Below the pieces are notes generated by a model. That model ran no database searches and was not told the DNA's origin. It worked only from the letters and a program-made list of their open reading frames with translations. This document shows positions 1 to 8,143 of a stretch of 64,000 nt of DNA, piece by piece (the stretch's first letter is position 1; each line of letters begins with the position of its first letter). The position numbers were made by a program, and so were the translations under genes. Origin of the DNA: Candidatus Coprenecus stercorigallinarum (lineage in GTDB: Bacteria > Bacteroidota > Bacteroidia > Bacteroidales > UBA932); assembly GCA_018711305.1 (NCBI GenBank), contig DVIL01000038.1, positions 1 to 64,000 on the forward strand, read 5' to 3'.

Positions 1-492
1 GGCGCCGAGTCCGTCCCAAAGGTTGTCCAGCGCAAAAATTCCCTTGCGTTTAAGGTTGATGTTCTGGTAGTTGGGCTGGATGAACGAACGTCCAAGCTCG
101 ATAGTGAAAGGCAGATAGTCCTGTACGAATGTGTCGGAAAAACGGAATATCTCCCGTGTCGCCATTTTTTCCGGAGGAATGCCTCCGCACAGGATGTAGC
201 GGTAGCCTCCGAGTATCTCCTTGTCGTGCGGATCCCAGACTATGAGCTGGCGGTAATAGTCGACAGGGTCGGTGTCGAACTGGTCGATGTCGCAGTCTTT
301 GCCTGAGCCTCCTCCTGCGAGCCGGAAGGATATCTCGCGCAGCCTTCCGATTTCCTGCATGATGTTCGGGGAATCCTTGTATGTCACCTCGTAGAGTTCG
401 TTGTCTCCCTTACGGGTGGTCCTTATGTACTTTGCTGCTGTAAGCTCATGGCGTATGAGCTTTCTGTCAACGGGTTTGATTACGGGCTGCAT
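1..492 (-). CDS. GNAT-type N-acyltransferase (OlsB/GlsB, hemolysin-like), C-terminus cut by window edge
   Basis: Open minus frame from ATG at 490-492 to the window edge, translating MQPVIKPVDRKLIRHELTAAKYIRTTRKGDNELYEVTYKDSPNIMQEIGRLREISFRLAGGG...ILGGYRYILCGG...; resembles the N-acyl amino acid synthase family; adjacent to a PlsC-type acyltransferase. Absent from the ORF track because it has no stop in the window. Confidence 0.7.
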   Translation of the reverse strand, partial: MQPVIKPVDRKLIRHELTAAKYIRTTRKGDNELYEVTYKDSPNIMQEIGRLREISFRLAGGGSGKDCDIDQFDTDPVDYYRQLIVWDPHDKEILGGYRYILCGGIPPEKMATREIFRFSDTFVQDYLPFTIELGRSFIQPNYQNINLKRKGIFALDNLWDGLGA

Positions 493-1303
493 AACTTTTC
501 TGTCTTATGATGTCGCACCATTCTTTATGGGAATGCTCCCCGGTGAGGGAAGTGTAGGGGACCGGATCCCCAATGTAAAGGTCAAATGACGAGCCTTTCT
601 TCCTGAACATTTCGTCCGGCAACAGGAATGTCTCGATATTGACCTTGATACCCAGTTTCTTGCGTAGGCCGGCAAGACGGTAGAAGACTCCGGAGTTCTC
701 TCCGGAGAAGAACATGGGGACGATGTCGCGACGGCTCTCTATGGCTTTTGTCACGAAAGTCTTTTTCCAGTCGAGGTCGCTTACCTTTCCGTCGATAAGT
801 CTGGAACACAGGCCTGCAGGGAAGTACAGGATCTGTGCGTCAGAGTTGAATGTGTCCTGGAACAGCCGTGTGTTGTCGTGCCGCATCTTTCCGTATTTGT
901 TGACAGGCACGAAGACAGGGGCAAGCGGCCTGATGTACATCAGCAGGTCATTGACGATGAATCTTACATCCTTGAAATGGCTGCCTATGTAGGAGATAAG
1001 AATCATTCCGTCCAGCCCTCCGAGAGGATGGTTGGAGACGAATATGTATCGTCCTGACGGATCCGGGCGGGAGCCGGAATAGTGTACGTTGTATGTCACG
1101 TCGAGGTCGTGCAGGATACGGGTGGCGAACTCTACCCCGGTGTAGTCCCTGTTGTCTGACAGCAGACGGTTGATCTCGTCCTGATGTATCAGTCTTTTGA
1201 TGAAATTGATGACAAAGCGCGGAAGTCTGTCCGCAAGTCGGGGACTTTTTCCGCGGATTACTTTTTCAACGTCGACCGATAGGATGGTGTTTTCTGAGTC
1301 CAT
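467..1303 (-). CDS. PlsC/lysophospholipid-type acyltransferase (GlsA/OlsA-like O-acyltransferase)
   Basis: 278 aa; 'FVSNHPLGGLDGMILI' fits the NHxxxxD acyltransferase motif; overlaps the GNAT partner by 26 bp. Confidence 0.75.
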   Translation of the reverse strand: MDSENTILSVDVEKVIRGKSPRLADRLPRFVINFIKRLIHQDEINRLLSDNRDYTGVEFATRILHDLDVTYNVHYSGSRPDPSGRYIFVSNHPLGGLDGMILISYIGSHFKDVRFIVNDLLMYIRPLAPVFVPVNKYGKMRHDNTRLFQDTFNSDAQILYFPAGLCSRLIDGKVSDLDWKKTFVTKAIESRRDIVPMFFSGENSGVFYRLAGLRKKLGIKVNIETFLLPDEMFRKKGSSFDLYIGDPVPYTSLTGEHSHKEWCDIIRQKSYAARNQTR

Positions 1304-1357
1304 AACAGAGAATCAAAATACAAATATAAAATATTTATTGTTATCTTTGAAGCCGGT

Positions 1358-2767
1358 ATGCTAAAACAAGGATTACAACAGAAACTGCAGCAGGGACTGT
1401 CCCCTCTCCAGATCCAGACCATAAAACTGCTGGAACTGCCCACTCTCGAGCTGGAGCAGAGGATCAAGAAGGAGTTGGAGGAGAATCCGGTGCTGGACGA
1501 GGCCCCCTCATCCGAGGAGACAGACGATGGAGAACCCAAGAATGTTTCCCTGAGCGACTACAGTCCGGATGATCCTACTCCGTCCTACCGTCTTTATATC
1601 AACAACCAGGGCAAGGACCTGAAACCCCAGTACAATACTTTCTCCGTCAAGGAGAGCTTCCACCAGAACCTCGAGATGCAGCTGGGATACAGCGGGCTTA
1701 CCGGGGATGACAGAGCTATCGCATCATTTATCATAGGCAGCATAGACGATGACGGATATCTGCGCCGTGACATCGTGTCACTTACAGACGACATCGCTTT
1801 CAGGCTCAATATCGAGACGACCCCAGAGCATGTGGAGAAAATCCTCAAGGTGATCCAGGAATTCGAACCGGTCGGGGTCGGCGCCCGGGATTTAAGGGAA
1901 TGCCTGATGCTGCAGCTGCGTGCAAAGGAACAGACTCCGGAGCGGAAGAGGGCGGAGGAAATTCTGGAGAACTATTTCGAAGAGTTTTCCCGCAAGCACT
2001 ACGACAGGATAATGACCCGTACAGGAATGAGCAAGGACGAGCTGAAGGAGGCCATGGACGAGATCGTCCATCTGAACCCACGTCCGGGAGGACAGATAGA
2101 TGATTCGTATGTGGAGCAGGCCCAGCAGATTGTCCCCGATTTTATCCTCGACAACAAGGACGGGGAGCTGATACTGACCATGCCCAAGTTCTCCGTACCC
2201 GAGCTGAGGGTCAACAAGCGGTATGCCGACCTGTTGATGAACTCGGCGGCTTCTTCCGGAAAGAGGGGCAAGGAGGCGGTGTCTTTCGTAAAGCAGAAGC
2301 TGGATTCGGCAAAATGGTTCGTGGAGGCCATAAAGCAGAGGCAGAATACTCTGCAGAATACCATGAAGGCCATCCTCGATTTCCAGCACGACTTTTTTCT
2401 GGACGGGGACGAGACAAAGCTGAAGCCTATGGTCCTTAAGAATATCGCCGAAAAGACAGGCCTCGACATCTCTACTATATCAAGGGTTGTCAACTGCAAG
2501 TATATCCAGACAAATTTTGGAGTATATCCTCTTAAATACTTTTTCTCCGAGGGCATGAAGACCGAAAGCGGGGATGAGGTATCCACCCGCGAGATCAAGA
2601 AGGTGCTGTCCGAGAGCATTGAGGCAGAGGACAAAAAAAAGCCCCTCACGGATGAGGAGCTTGTAACTGTTCTCTCGCAGAAGGGCTATAAGGTGGCGCG
2701 GCGTACAGTCGCCAAATACCGTGAGCAGCTCAACATACCCATAGCGAGGATGCGTAAGGAAATCTAA
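1358..2767 (+). CDS. rpoN: RNA polymerase sigma-54 factor
   Basis: N-terminal Q/L-rich activator region (MLKQGLQQKLQQGLSPLQIQTIKLLELPTLELEQRI) and C-terminal RpoN box ARRTVAKYREQLNIP. Confidence 0.97.
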   Translation: MLKQGLQQKLQQGLSPLQIQTIKLLELPTLELEQRIKKELEENPVLDEAPSSEETDDGEPKNVSLSDYSPDDPTPSYRLYINNQGKDLKPQYNTFSVKESFHQNLEMQLGYSGLTGDDRAIASFIIGSIDDDGYLRRDIVSLTDDIAFRLNIETTPEHVEKILKVIQEFEPVGVGARDLRECLMLQLRAKEQTPERKRAEEILENYFEEFSRKHYDRIMTRTGMSKDELKEAMDEIVHLNPRPGGQIDDSYVEQAQQIVPDFILDNKDGELILTMPKFSVPELRVNKRYADLLMNSAASSGKRGKEAVSFVKQKLDSAKWFVEAIKQRQNTLQNTMKAILDFQHDFFLDGDETKLKPMVLKNIAEKTGLDISTISRVVNCKYIQTNFGVYPLKYFFSEGMKTESGDEVSTREIKKVLSESIEAEDKKKPLTDEELVTVLSQKGYKVARRTVAKYREQLNIPIARMRKEI

Positions 2768-3651
2768 GCGTCTGTCCTTTTCTTCCTGACACTTTTGAAG
2801 ATAAGGTAAGCGGCTAAAACAAGGAAGACGGCCAGTATGGAAACCATCTCGGTGACGTGCTCGAGAGGGGCTATCCATATCTCGTTGAACAGGTTGATGC
2901 GGCCCATTATTTCCACCGGAGTCCAGAAAACAATGACGGTGGCTATGGCCATACGTATGTTTGCTCCCCAGGAGGCTATCTTCAGTTCCTTGATGAACAT
3001 GAATACGGCACCGACCAGACACCCGGCCCCTATAATGAGGGTGACAGGATGATGGTCGCCAAGGAAATTGGGGTCATAGCAGAACATCAGCAGGAGGTAG
3101 CAGGCCCACATCATCATGTTCAGTTCCATGAATGTGGTGATGGAGGTGTGGCGTGTCAGCGGACGTGTGACATATTCGTCCTTGCGTTTGCCGAAGATAC
3201 GCTTCTGTATCCATGTGATGAAGTAGCATCCGGTCTTGACACTGAAGATGTAGACAGTCATTATGAGCATCCAGAATCCGAAGGTGGCAGGCATGATAAG
3301 ATACTCGGGCTGTGTGACGATCTCACCGTTGACGATTTCCGGCTGTACGCCATAACGGTCTGCGTAGTACATGAGCAGAAACTCCACCCATCCTGTCCAG
3401 AACAGCATGCCTCCGGCCAGACCGAGAAGAGTCTGCCTGGTGTCTCCCTTTACGAATACACCGGATATTACGATGCCTAATCCTACGGCGCCCATGACGA
3501 ATGCGGCCACATGCATGGCCTGGGGTTGCAGGAAGTGCTCCATTAGAATCATAAGTGCATGTCCGAGGGGCATGGCGAACAGGACCACGAGAAAGGAAAT
3601 GACAGTTTTGCCCCAGTACCTTTTTGACGGGGCGGATACAGTATTTGTCAT
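2764..3651 (-). CDS. polytopic membrane protein of unknown function
   Basis: 295 aa ORF with multiple hydrophobic segments; convergent with rpoN, 4-bp overlap. Confidence 0.7.
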   Translation of the reverse strand: MTNTVSAPSKRYWGKTVISFLVVLFAMPLGHALMILMEHFLQPQAMHVAAFVMGAVGLGIVISGVFVKGDTRQTLLGLAGGMLFWTGWVEFLLMYYADRYGVQPEIVNGEIVTQPEYLIMPATFGFWMLIMTVYIFSVKTGCYFITWIQKRIFGKRKDEYVTRPLTRHTSITTFMELNMMMWACYLLLMFCYDPNFLGDHHPVTLIIGAGCLVGAVFMFIKELKIASWGANIRMAIATVIVFWTPVEIMGRINLFNEIWIAPLEHVTEMVSILAVFLVLAAYLIFKSVRKKRTDA

Positions 3652-3663
3652 GATATATCTGTT

Positions 3664-4317
3664 TTAGAGTTTGTCTCCGAATGCGAGGTCACCTGCATCG
3701 CCGAGACCGGGTACGATGTAGGATTTGTTGGTAAGTTCCTCGTCGATGGCAGCTGTCCAGTAGGTGATGCTTTTGTGCGGCAGGGTCTTTGACAGGTATT
3801 CCACGCCGTAGCTGCTGGATATGGGGCATACGATATGGGTGTGGACCGGAGTGCCCTTCTCCATCAGTTTCCGGTAGGCGAGCACGAGAGAGGCTCCGGT
3901 AGCCAGCATCGTATCGGCCAGAATGAGCACCTTCCCGTCGATAGCGGGGGAGGTGAAGTATTCCATTTTTATATCGAATTTGTTGTCTTTGCCGTATTTG
4001 CGGAAAGCGGCGACAAATGCGTTCTGGGCGTTGTCGAAGTAATTGAGCAGTCCGTTGTGCAACGGTAGTCCGGCCCTCATTATGGTGCCCAGGACTATTT
4101 CATCCGCCAGCACGCGGGACTGGGCTATGCCGAGGGGAGTGGTCACTTCTACGGTCTTGTAGTTCAGCTTTTTGCTGATCTCGTAGGCGAAAATCTCACC
4201 CATCCGCTCGAGATTGCGGCGGAAGCGCATGTGGTTCTTCTGTATGTCTTTGTCGCGGATCTCGGCGAGGTATTGGTTCAGGACGGAATTTCCGTCGCTA
4301 AGGTTGATTATGGTCAT
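3664..4317 (-). CDS. upp: uracil phosphoribosyltransferase
   Basis: 217 aa; PRPP-binding segment 'VLILADTMLATGASL' and C-terminal 'VPGLGDAGDLAFGDKL'. Confidence 0.93.
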   Translation of the reverse strand: MTIINLSDGNSVLNQYLAEIRDKDIQKNHMRFRRNLERMGEIFAYEISKKLNYKTVEVTTPLGIAQSRVLADEIVLGTIMRAGLPLHNGLLNYFDNAQNAFVAAFRKYGKDNKFDIKMEYFTSPAIDGKVLILADTMLATGASLVLAYRKLMEKGTPVHTHIVCPISSSYGVEYLSKTLPHKSITYWTAAIDEELTNKSYIVPGLGDAGDLAFGDKL

Positions 4318-4348
4318 ATGCCGGTTTTTCTACAAATGTACACAAAAA

Positions 4349-5023
4349 TCACAGACCCTCGTCACTGAAACTGTAATATTTGTCTCCACCCACGATGATA
4401 TGGTCGAGAAGGGCTATGTCCATGAGTTGTGCCGCTTCCCGCAGTATCCTGGTCTGCTTGCGGTCCATCTCGCTCGGATACGGGTTCCCTGACGGGTGGT
4501 TGTGCACTACTATTATGGCACTTGCGAGCTTGTCTACGGCTTTCTTGATTATAATCCTGGTGTCCAGGACAGTATGTGTCAGACCTCCGGTGCTGACCTT
4601 CTCCTTGGATATGATCCTGTTTGCCCGGTTGAGGTACAGTACCCAGCATTCTTCATGCTGGAGGTTGCGCATCATGGGAATGAAGATCCTTCCGACGCAG
4701 CTGGAGGCCCTGACGGTCCCCTGGAGTACGGACGGTTCGCTCTGGATCCTTACCGCAAGCTCGAACATGGCCAGCAGCCGGGATGCCTTGGCGGTCCCTA
4801 TGCCCGGAATCGAGCAGAGTTTGTCGAGCGAAAGGCCGGTGAGGCGGTTCAGGGAATTTCCCGCCTCGGCGAGTACCTCTCTCGCTACATCCAAAGCGCT
4901 CTTGTCTTTAGTGCCGGAGTTTATAAGTATGGCAAGCAATTCGGAATCGCTCAGTGAGGCCGCCCCCGACACACTCATCTTTTCACGCGGCCTGTCATCT
5001 GCCTTCCAGTCGTTGATGCTCAT
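4349..5023 (-). CDS. radC: RadC-family JAB-domain protein
   Basis: HhH region and JAMM motif 'VVHNHPSGNPYPSEMD'; likely start MSINDWKADDRPREK at 5023 rather than 5047. Confidence 0.92.
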   Translation of the reverse strand: MSINDWKADDRPREKMSVSGAASLSDSELLAILINSGTKDKSALDVAREVLAEAGNSLNRLTGLSLDKLCSIPGIGTAKASRLLAMFELAVRIQSEPSVLQGTVRASSCVGRIFIPMMRNLQHEECWVLYLNRANRIISKEKVSTGGLTHTVLDTRIIIKKAVDKLASAIIVVHNHPSGNPYPSEMDRKQTRILREAAQLMDIALLDHIIVGGDKYYSFSDEGL

Positions 5024-5031
5024 GATATAAA

Positions 5032-5063
5032 AAAAACTTCCCGACAAAGTTCGGGAAGTTTTT
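5032..5063 (-). terminator. Rho-independent terminator downstream of rpsT (potentially bidirectional)
   Basis: AAAAACTTCCCGA-N6-TCGGGAAGTTTTT hairpin with A/T tracts on both sides. Confidence 0.8.
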
Positions 5064-5092
5064 CTAATATCTTTGTGCGCAAACGTAAAAAG

Positions 5093-5344
5093 TTACAACT
5101 TGTTTACGTAAACTGCGATTCCGCTTTTGAGGTTTGCCGCCTTGTTCTTGTGTATCACATTGATCTTTGCGAGTTTGTCGATCATAGCGGATACTTTGGG
5201 AAGGAGTGCTGCGGCAGCTTCCTTGTCTGTGGTGTTTCTGAGCGCCCTGATGGCGTTGCGTGTTGTCTTTGCATAATAGCGATTATGCAATCTGCGCGAC
5301 TCGTTCTGACGGTTGCGCTTGTCTGCTGATGCGTGATTTGCCAT
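5093..5344 (-). CDS. rpsT: 30S ribosomal protein S20
   Basis: 83 aa [36 protein letters not shown]... Confidence 0.96.
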   Translation of the reverse strand: MANHASADKRNRQNESRRLHNRYYAKTTRNAIRALRNTTDKEAAAALLPKVSAMIDKLAKINVIHKNKAANLKSGIAVYVNKL

Positions 5345-5365
5345 TTTAAATCTTTTTATATTTGG

Positions 5366-5437
5366 TAGAGGATAGGGGAATCGAACCCCTGTTGCAAGAA
5401 TTAAAATCTTGAGTCCTAGCCGCTAGACGAATCCTCC
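5366..5437 (-). tRNA. tRNA with Glu-type body and UUA anticodon (suppressor-like, ochre); CCA encoded at 5363-5365
   Basis: GGAGGAT TC GTCT AGCGGCTA GGAC T CAAGA TTTTAAT TCTTG CAAC AGGGG TTCGATT CCCCT ATCCTCT A; all stems pair; 7-nt loop TTTTAAT places TTA at 34-36 (plus 5402-5404 'taa'). Confidence 0.9.
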
Positions 5438-5477
5438 GTATATATCTTCCGCACACTATCCCTGCATTTTGGGAGTG

Positions 5478-5508
5478 CAAAGATATAGATTATTTTTCAT
5501 CTACCAAA
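5478..5508 (-). promoter_or_regulatory. tRNA-type promoter for the UUA tRNA, overlapping the gltX 3' end
   Basis: Minus: TTTG-N19-TATCTTTG followed by CACTCCC. Confidence 0.75.
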
Positions 5509-6953
5509 TTTTCTTTGGAAATTAGTTGGATGCCATCCGATAACCGTTTGAGGGACTCTTCCTTGCCAAGGAGGTAGAGAATGTCGATTGCTCCTCCCGG
5601 GGTGGCCATGAGGCCTGACAGAGCGATTCTTACGGGCCATGTCAGGGGACCGAGCTTCAGTCCGAGCTCTCCGGCCAGGGATGTCATGGCGTCCAGCAGT
5701 GACTCTTCTGACCAGTCCTCCACATCGGAGAGGCGTTCTACGGCCTTCCCGAGGATGGCGGCAGAGGTCTCAAGAGTGGATTTGTTCTTCTTGTGGATAT
5801 AGAGTCCGGTACTGTATTCGGGAAGCCGGAACAGGAATGCGATTTTCTCGGGAATATCCGAGTACTTGGTGATGCGGGACTGCAGGAGGGATGCGAGCTT
5901 CTGCCATTTGGGCTCCAGGAATGTTCCCCTGATGCCGGCAAACGGGAAGGCGTCGCGGATGAATACCTGGGGATCAAGCATCGTGATGTGCTGTCCGTTC
6001 ACCCAGCCGAGTTTCTGGTAGTCGAATACGGCGGGGCTCTTGTGGACGCCCGCTACGGAGAACTGGGCTATCAGTTCGTCCATGGAGAATATTTCCTGTT
6101 CGCTTTTGGGTGACCAGCCGAGGAGTGCGATGTAGTTGATGATTCCTTCGGGAAGATATCCCTGCTCGACCAGAGCCTGGAAACTTACGGCGCCGTGGCG
6201 CTTGGAGAGTTTGCTTATGGAGCCGTCGGCGTTGCGCCCGTTGATGATGGGCAGGTGGATATATGCCGGGGCCTCCCATCCGAACGCCTGGTAGAGGAGG
6301 ATATATTTGGGATTGGAAGAAAGGTATTCCGAACCTCGGATGATGTGGGTGATGTCCATCAGGTGGTCGTCCACTACATTGGCGAAGTTGTAGGTGGGCA
6401 TTCCGTCGCTCTTGAGCAGTACCTGATCGTCGAGTGTGGAGTTGTCTACGGAAATCTCGCCGTAGACGAGGTCATTCCAAGAAGTTGTGCCTTCCAGGGG
6501 GATCCTCTGGCGGATGACATACGGTTTGCCTGACTCCAGCAGAGCCTTTACCTCTTCCGGGGGGAGATTCCGGCAGTGACGGTCATAGCCTTCCTGCGAA
6601 TCCGAATCCTTGTCCTCTTTCTGGCAGAAACAGTAGTAAGCGGCTCCTTTTTCCACCAGTTCAAGCGCATATTTCCTGTAGATATCCTTGCGCTCGCTCT
6701 GTGTGTACGGTCCGTAACCGCCTCCGATGTCCGGTCCTTCGTCATGGAAGAGCTTGGCTGTGCGGAGTGTATCGTAGATGACGTCTATCGAGCCTTCGAC
6801 ATAGCGTCCCTGATCAGTGTCCTCGATGCGGAGAATGAATTTTCCGTTCTGGGATTTGGCAAACAGATATGCAAAAAGCGCCGTGCGCAGATTCCCGATA
6901 TGCATGTATCCTGTGGGACTTGGCGCAAATCGTGTTCTGACTATCTCACTCAT
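5490..6953 (-). CDS. gltX: glutamyl-tRNA synthetase
   Basis: 487 aa; 'RFAPSPTGYMHIGNLRTALFAYLFAK' (HIGH) and 'SKLSKRHGAVS' (KMSKS-like); ends LVDEK-UAA. Confidence 0.97.
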   Translation of the reverse strand: MSEIVRTRFAPSPTGYMHIGNLRTALFAYLFAKSQNGKFILRIEDTDQGRYVEGSIDVIYDTLRTAKLFHDEGPDIGGGYGPYTQSERKDIYRKYALELVEKGAAYYCFCQKEDKDSDSQEGYDRHCRNLPPEEVKALLESGKPYVIRQRIPLEGTTSWNDLVYGEISVDNSTLDDQVLLKSDGMPTYNFANVVDDHLMDITHIIRGSEYLSSNPKYILLYQAFGWEAPAYIHLPIINGRNADGSISKLSKRHGAVSFQALVEQGYLPEGIINYIALLGWSPKSEQEIFSMDELIAQFSVAGVHKSPAVFDYQKLGWVNGQHITMLDPQVFIRDAFPFAGIRGTFLEPKWQKLASLLQSRITKYSDIPEKIAFLFRLPEYSTGLYIHKKNKSTLETSAAILGKAVERLSDVEDWSEESLLDAMTSLAGELGLKLGPLTWPVRIALSGLMATPGGAIDILYLLGKEESLKRLSDGIQLISKENLVDEK

Positions 6954-6981
6954 AATGTATGTAAAGGGGGAAAAGAAGAAG

Positions 6982-7053
6982 TAGTGGATAGGGGAATCGA
7001 ACCCCTATTGCAAGATTGAGAATCTTGTGTCCTAACCGTTAGACGAATCCACC
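6982..7053 (-). tRNA. tRNA-Glu (anticodon CUC)
   Basis: GGTGGAT TC GTCT AACGGTTA GGAC A CAAGA TTCTCAA TCTTG CAAT AGGGG TTCGATT CCCCT ATCCACT A; CCA not encoded. Confidence 0.95.
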
Positions 7054-7068
7054 GTTGGTTTGGGAGTG

Positions 7069-7099
7069 CAAAAATAGACATTATTTTTCAACTCCCAAA
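7069..7099 (-). promoter_or_regulatory. promoter for tRNA-Glu(CUC)
   Basis: Minus: TTTG-N19-TATTTTTG then CACTCCC. Confidence 0.75.
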
Positions 7100-7112
7100 T
7101 TTTTTGCAAAAA

Positions 7113-8117
7113 TTATTGCCATTTGAAAGAATAAATTATCGACTCCACCTGCCTCAGGTATTTCCTCTTGTCGTACTTGGGCGCATATACAAAGGCATTT
7201 AGGATGATTATATTCTCCCTGTTGCGGTCGGGGAAGATGTGGCATACGAAAGGACCTCCCATGTAGTCGTTCTCCACTTCCCACAGCCCGCGCATCTCTA
7301 CCATCGTCATTCCGTTGTATTTTAAGGTGTTGAAGCCGGGGTCTATGACTTTGTTGAAGGTCATATAGCTGTTTTCCCTCATGCCGGGGACATTTGCCTG
7401 CCAGAGGTCATGCAGTTTCTGTTTCAGGTATGCCGGAGAGAGCTGGGCGGTATCGGTGTAGGGGAACTTGAAGATGAGTATTCCCTGATTGACATAGGTG
7501 GTCTCCTGGGATATCCACATGAATTCCGGCGTGTTTTTCTTCATTGTGAATCCGCGGGGGAAGTAGGGTGAGCCTCCGATGTTTTTTGTTACGGCCAAGC
7601 GGACATCCCTGTCCTCGTACTTGGTGGAGTTGGCTATCAGGCGGTCTCTCTCGGCCTGCTCTATGGAGTTGATGATGAGCTCCCTGTTGTTGTCGATAAG
7701 CTCTCCGGCCTCCTCGGGGGTGGTTGCGGATACGGTCACGATTATCTGCGGCTTGGCCCAGGCATCGGCGCTGAGCCTTACTCCTGTGGTGTCGATCTCA
7801 GGGGATACATTGACGATGACTATGTTGCGGTGCATGAGGTAGCTGCCGGTAAATCCGCCGGGAGTGGCGTTGAAAAGCTTGAATACCGGTTCTCTCTGGG
7901 GCAGGAACGGATATTCTCCGGCGAGGATTTCCCTGAGTTTGGAGCCCAGTTCCCCCTCCCAGTATCCTTTGTTGATGACCACGAGCACCTCCCCTGCATT
8001 GCCGGTGATGCTTGGCAGGTATTTCGTGCGGTCTTTCGGCTCCTTGTTGCCGCATGCTGACAGCATGGACCCTATTATCAGCATAAGAGCTGCGAGTTTC
8101 AGTATACTTTTTCTCAT
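7113..8117 (-). CDS. DUF4837-type lipoprotein
   Basis: 334 aa; lipobox 'LIIGSMLSACGN'; position downstream of rseP is common in Bacteroidota. Confidence 0.75.
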   Translation of the reverse strand: MRKSILKLAALMLIIGSMLSACGNKEPKDRTKYLPSITGNAGEVLVVINKGYWEGELGSKLREILAGEYPFLPQREPVFKLFNATPGGFTGSYLMHRNIVIVNVSPEIDTTGVRLSADAWAKPQIIVTVSATTPEEAGELIDNNRELIINSIEQAERDRLIANSTKYEDRDVRLAVTKNIGGSPYFPRGFTMKKNTPEFMWISQETTYVNQGILIFKFPYTDTAQLSPAYLKQKLHDLWQANVPGMRENSYMTFNKVIDPGFNTLKYNGMTMVEMRGLWEVENDYMGGPFVCHIFPDRNRENIIILNAFVYAPKYDKRKYLRQVESIIYSFKWQ

Positions 8118-8143
8118 AGTCGGTATATTTAAAATTTACATTT

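Noticed and set aside
1321-1349. Complete promoter pair between glsA-like and rpoN
   Set aside because: -7-like boxes exist on both strands (CAAATATA 1321-1328; TATCTTTG 1342-1349) but no -33 TTTG at proper spacing, so not listed as features.
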